A stretch of DNA of 6,399 bases from UMGS1124 sp045541255 (GTDB taxonomy: Bacteria > Bacillota_I > Bacilli_A > RF39 > UBA660). The stretch covers positions 1 through 6,399 of the forward strand of contig JAZQIU010000023.1 in the NCBI GenBank assembly GCA_045541255.1, written 5' to 3'. The notes under the pieces were generated by a model, which did no database searches, was not told where the DNA came from, and worked only from the letters and a program-made list of their open reading frames with translations. Positions 6,288-6,399 of the stretch are shown piece after piece (within the stretch, counting starts at the first letter, position 1; every line of letters starts with the position of its first letter). Made by a program: the position numbers and the translations under genes.

Positions 6288-6399
6288 TATTTACTTACTT
6301 CTTTAGCTTGTATTTCTAATTCAATATTTTCTTCATCAATATTATTTAAGTATTCTATGGTATATCTTTTTTTATTAAAAATAATTACCATATCCCTTG
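6287..6399 (-). CDS. Probable head-closure / head-tail joining protein, C-terminal end (partial)
   Basis: Only the last 36 codons are inside the window. The frame is open from the right edge (first full codon at 6397) to TAA at 6289-6287; the other two minus frames stop within about 30 bases. The visible end reads RDMVIIFNKKRYTIEYLNNI and then an acidic stretch with IELEIQ before EVSK. A short beta-rich tail of the type D-x-V-x-x-x-x-K-x-Y-x-I-x-x-I-x-x-x-D-E-x-x-x-x-L-E resembles the C-terminus of SPP1 gp16-type head-closure proteins, which seal the portal/adaptor ring and dock the tail. The position just before a gp10-like gene fits that role. An internal ATG at 6391-6389 has an AAGGG only two bases upstream, too close to serve as a start, so this is taken as the end of a longer gene. 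The TAA shares its last A with the ATG of the next gene. The family call rests on few residues and on synteny. Confidence 0.6.
   Translation of the reverse strand, partial: RDMVIIFNKKRYTIEYLNNIDEENIELEIQAKEVSK

Overview
The window is part of the late structural cluster of a tailed phage or prophage with a long non-contractile (siphovirus-type) tail. All genes lie on the minus strand and are transcribed from position 6399 towards position 1. The DNA is very A+T-rich (roughly 30% G+C by eye). Codon use is dominated by A/T-ending codons such as AAA, ATA, TTA and AGA, and ribosome-binding sites are of the AGGAGG type. Together with the protein families this points to a low-GC Firmicute host, most likely Clostridium or a relative. 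No integrase, att site or host gene is in view, so free phage and prophage cannot be told apart.

In transcription order the window holds: the C-terminal end of a probable head-closure protein (6399-6287); an HK97 gp10-type tail-completion protein (6287-5877); a probable tail terminator (5884-5534); a phi13-family major tail tube protein (5534-4986); a short intergenic hairpin; the tail assembly chaperone G (4947-4594) and its frameshift extension GT (4947-4382); the tape measure protein (about 4366-1661); the distal tail protein Dit (1661-963); and the first 321 codons of a tail spike/Tal protein (963-1, cut by the window edge). There is no gene-free stretch longer than about 40 bases. The region 4593-4382, which looks empty if only ATG-started frames are counted, is the T part of the frameshifted chaperone.

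The genes act in one assembly line. Head-closure, gp10-like and terminator proteins join head and tail. The major tail protein polymerises around the tape measure with help from G and GT. Dit and Tal form the initiator and baseplate tip. Four of the seven gene junctions are one-base stop/start overlaps (TAATG or TAGTG), which suggests strong translational coupling along one late transcript. No internal promoter is evident.

The most notable features are a textbook -1 programmed frameshift signal (A AAA AAC, a 4-7 base spacer and a 10 bp or longer hairpin) with a hidden 72-codon extension, and a regular 22-residue repeat (nine units) in the hydrophobic part of the tape measure. I see no defence system, RNA gene, CRISPR array or mobile element, and no clear sign of a wholly new system.
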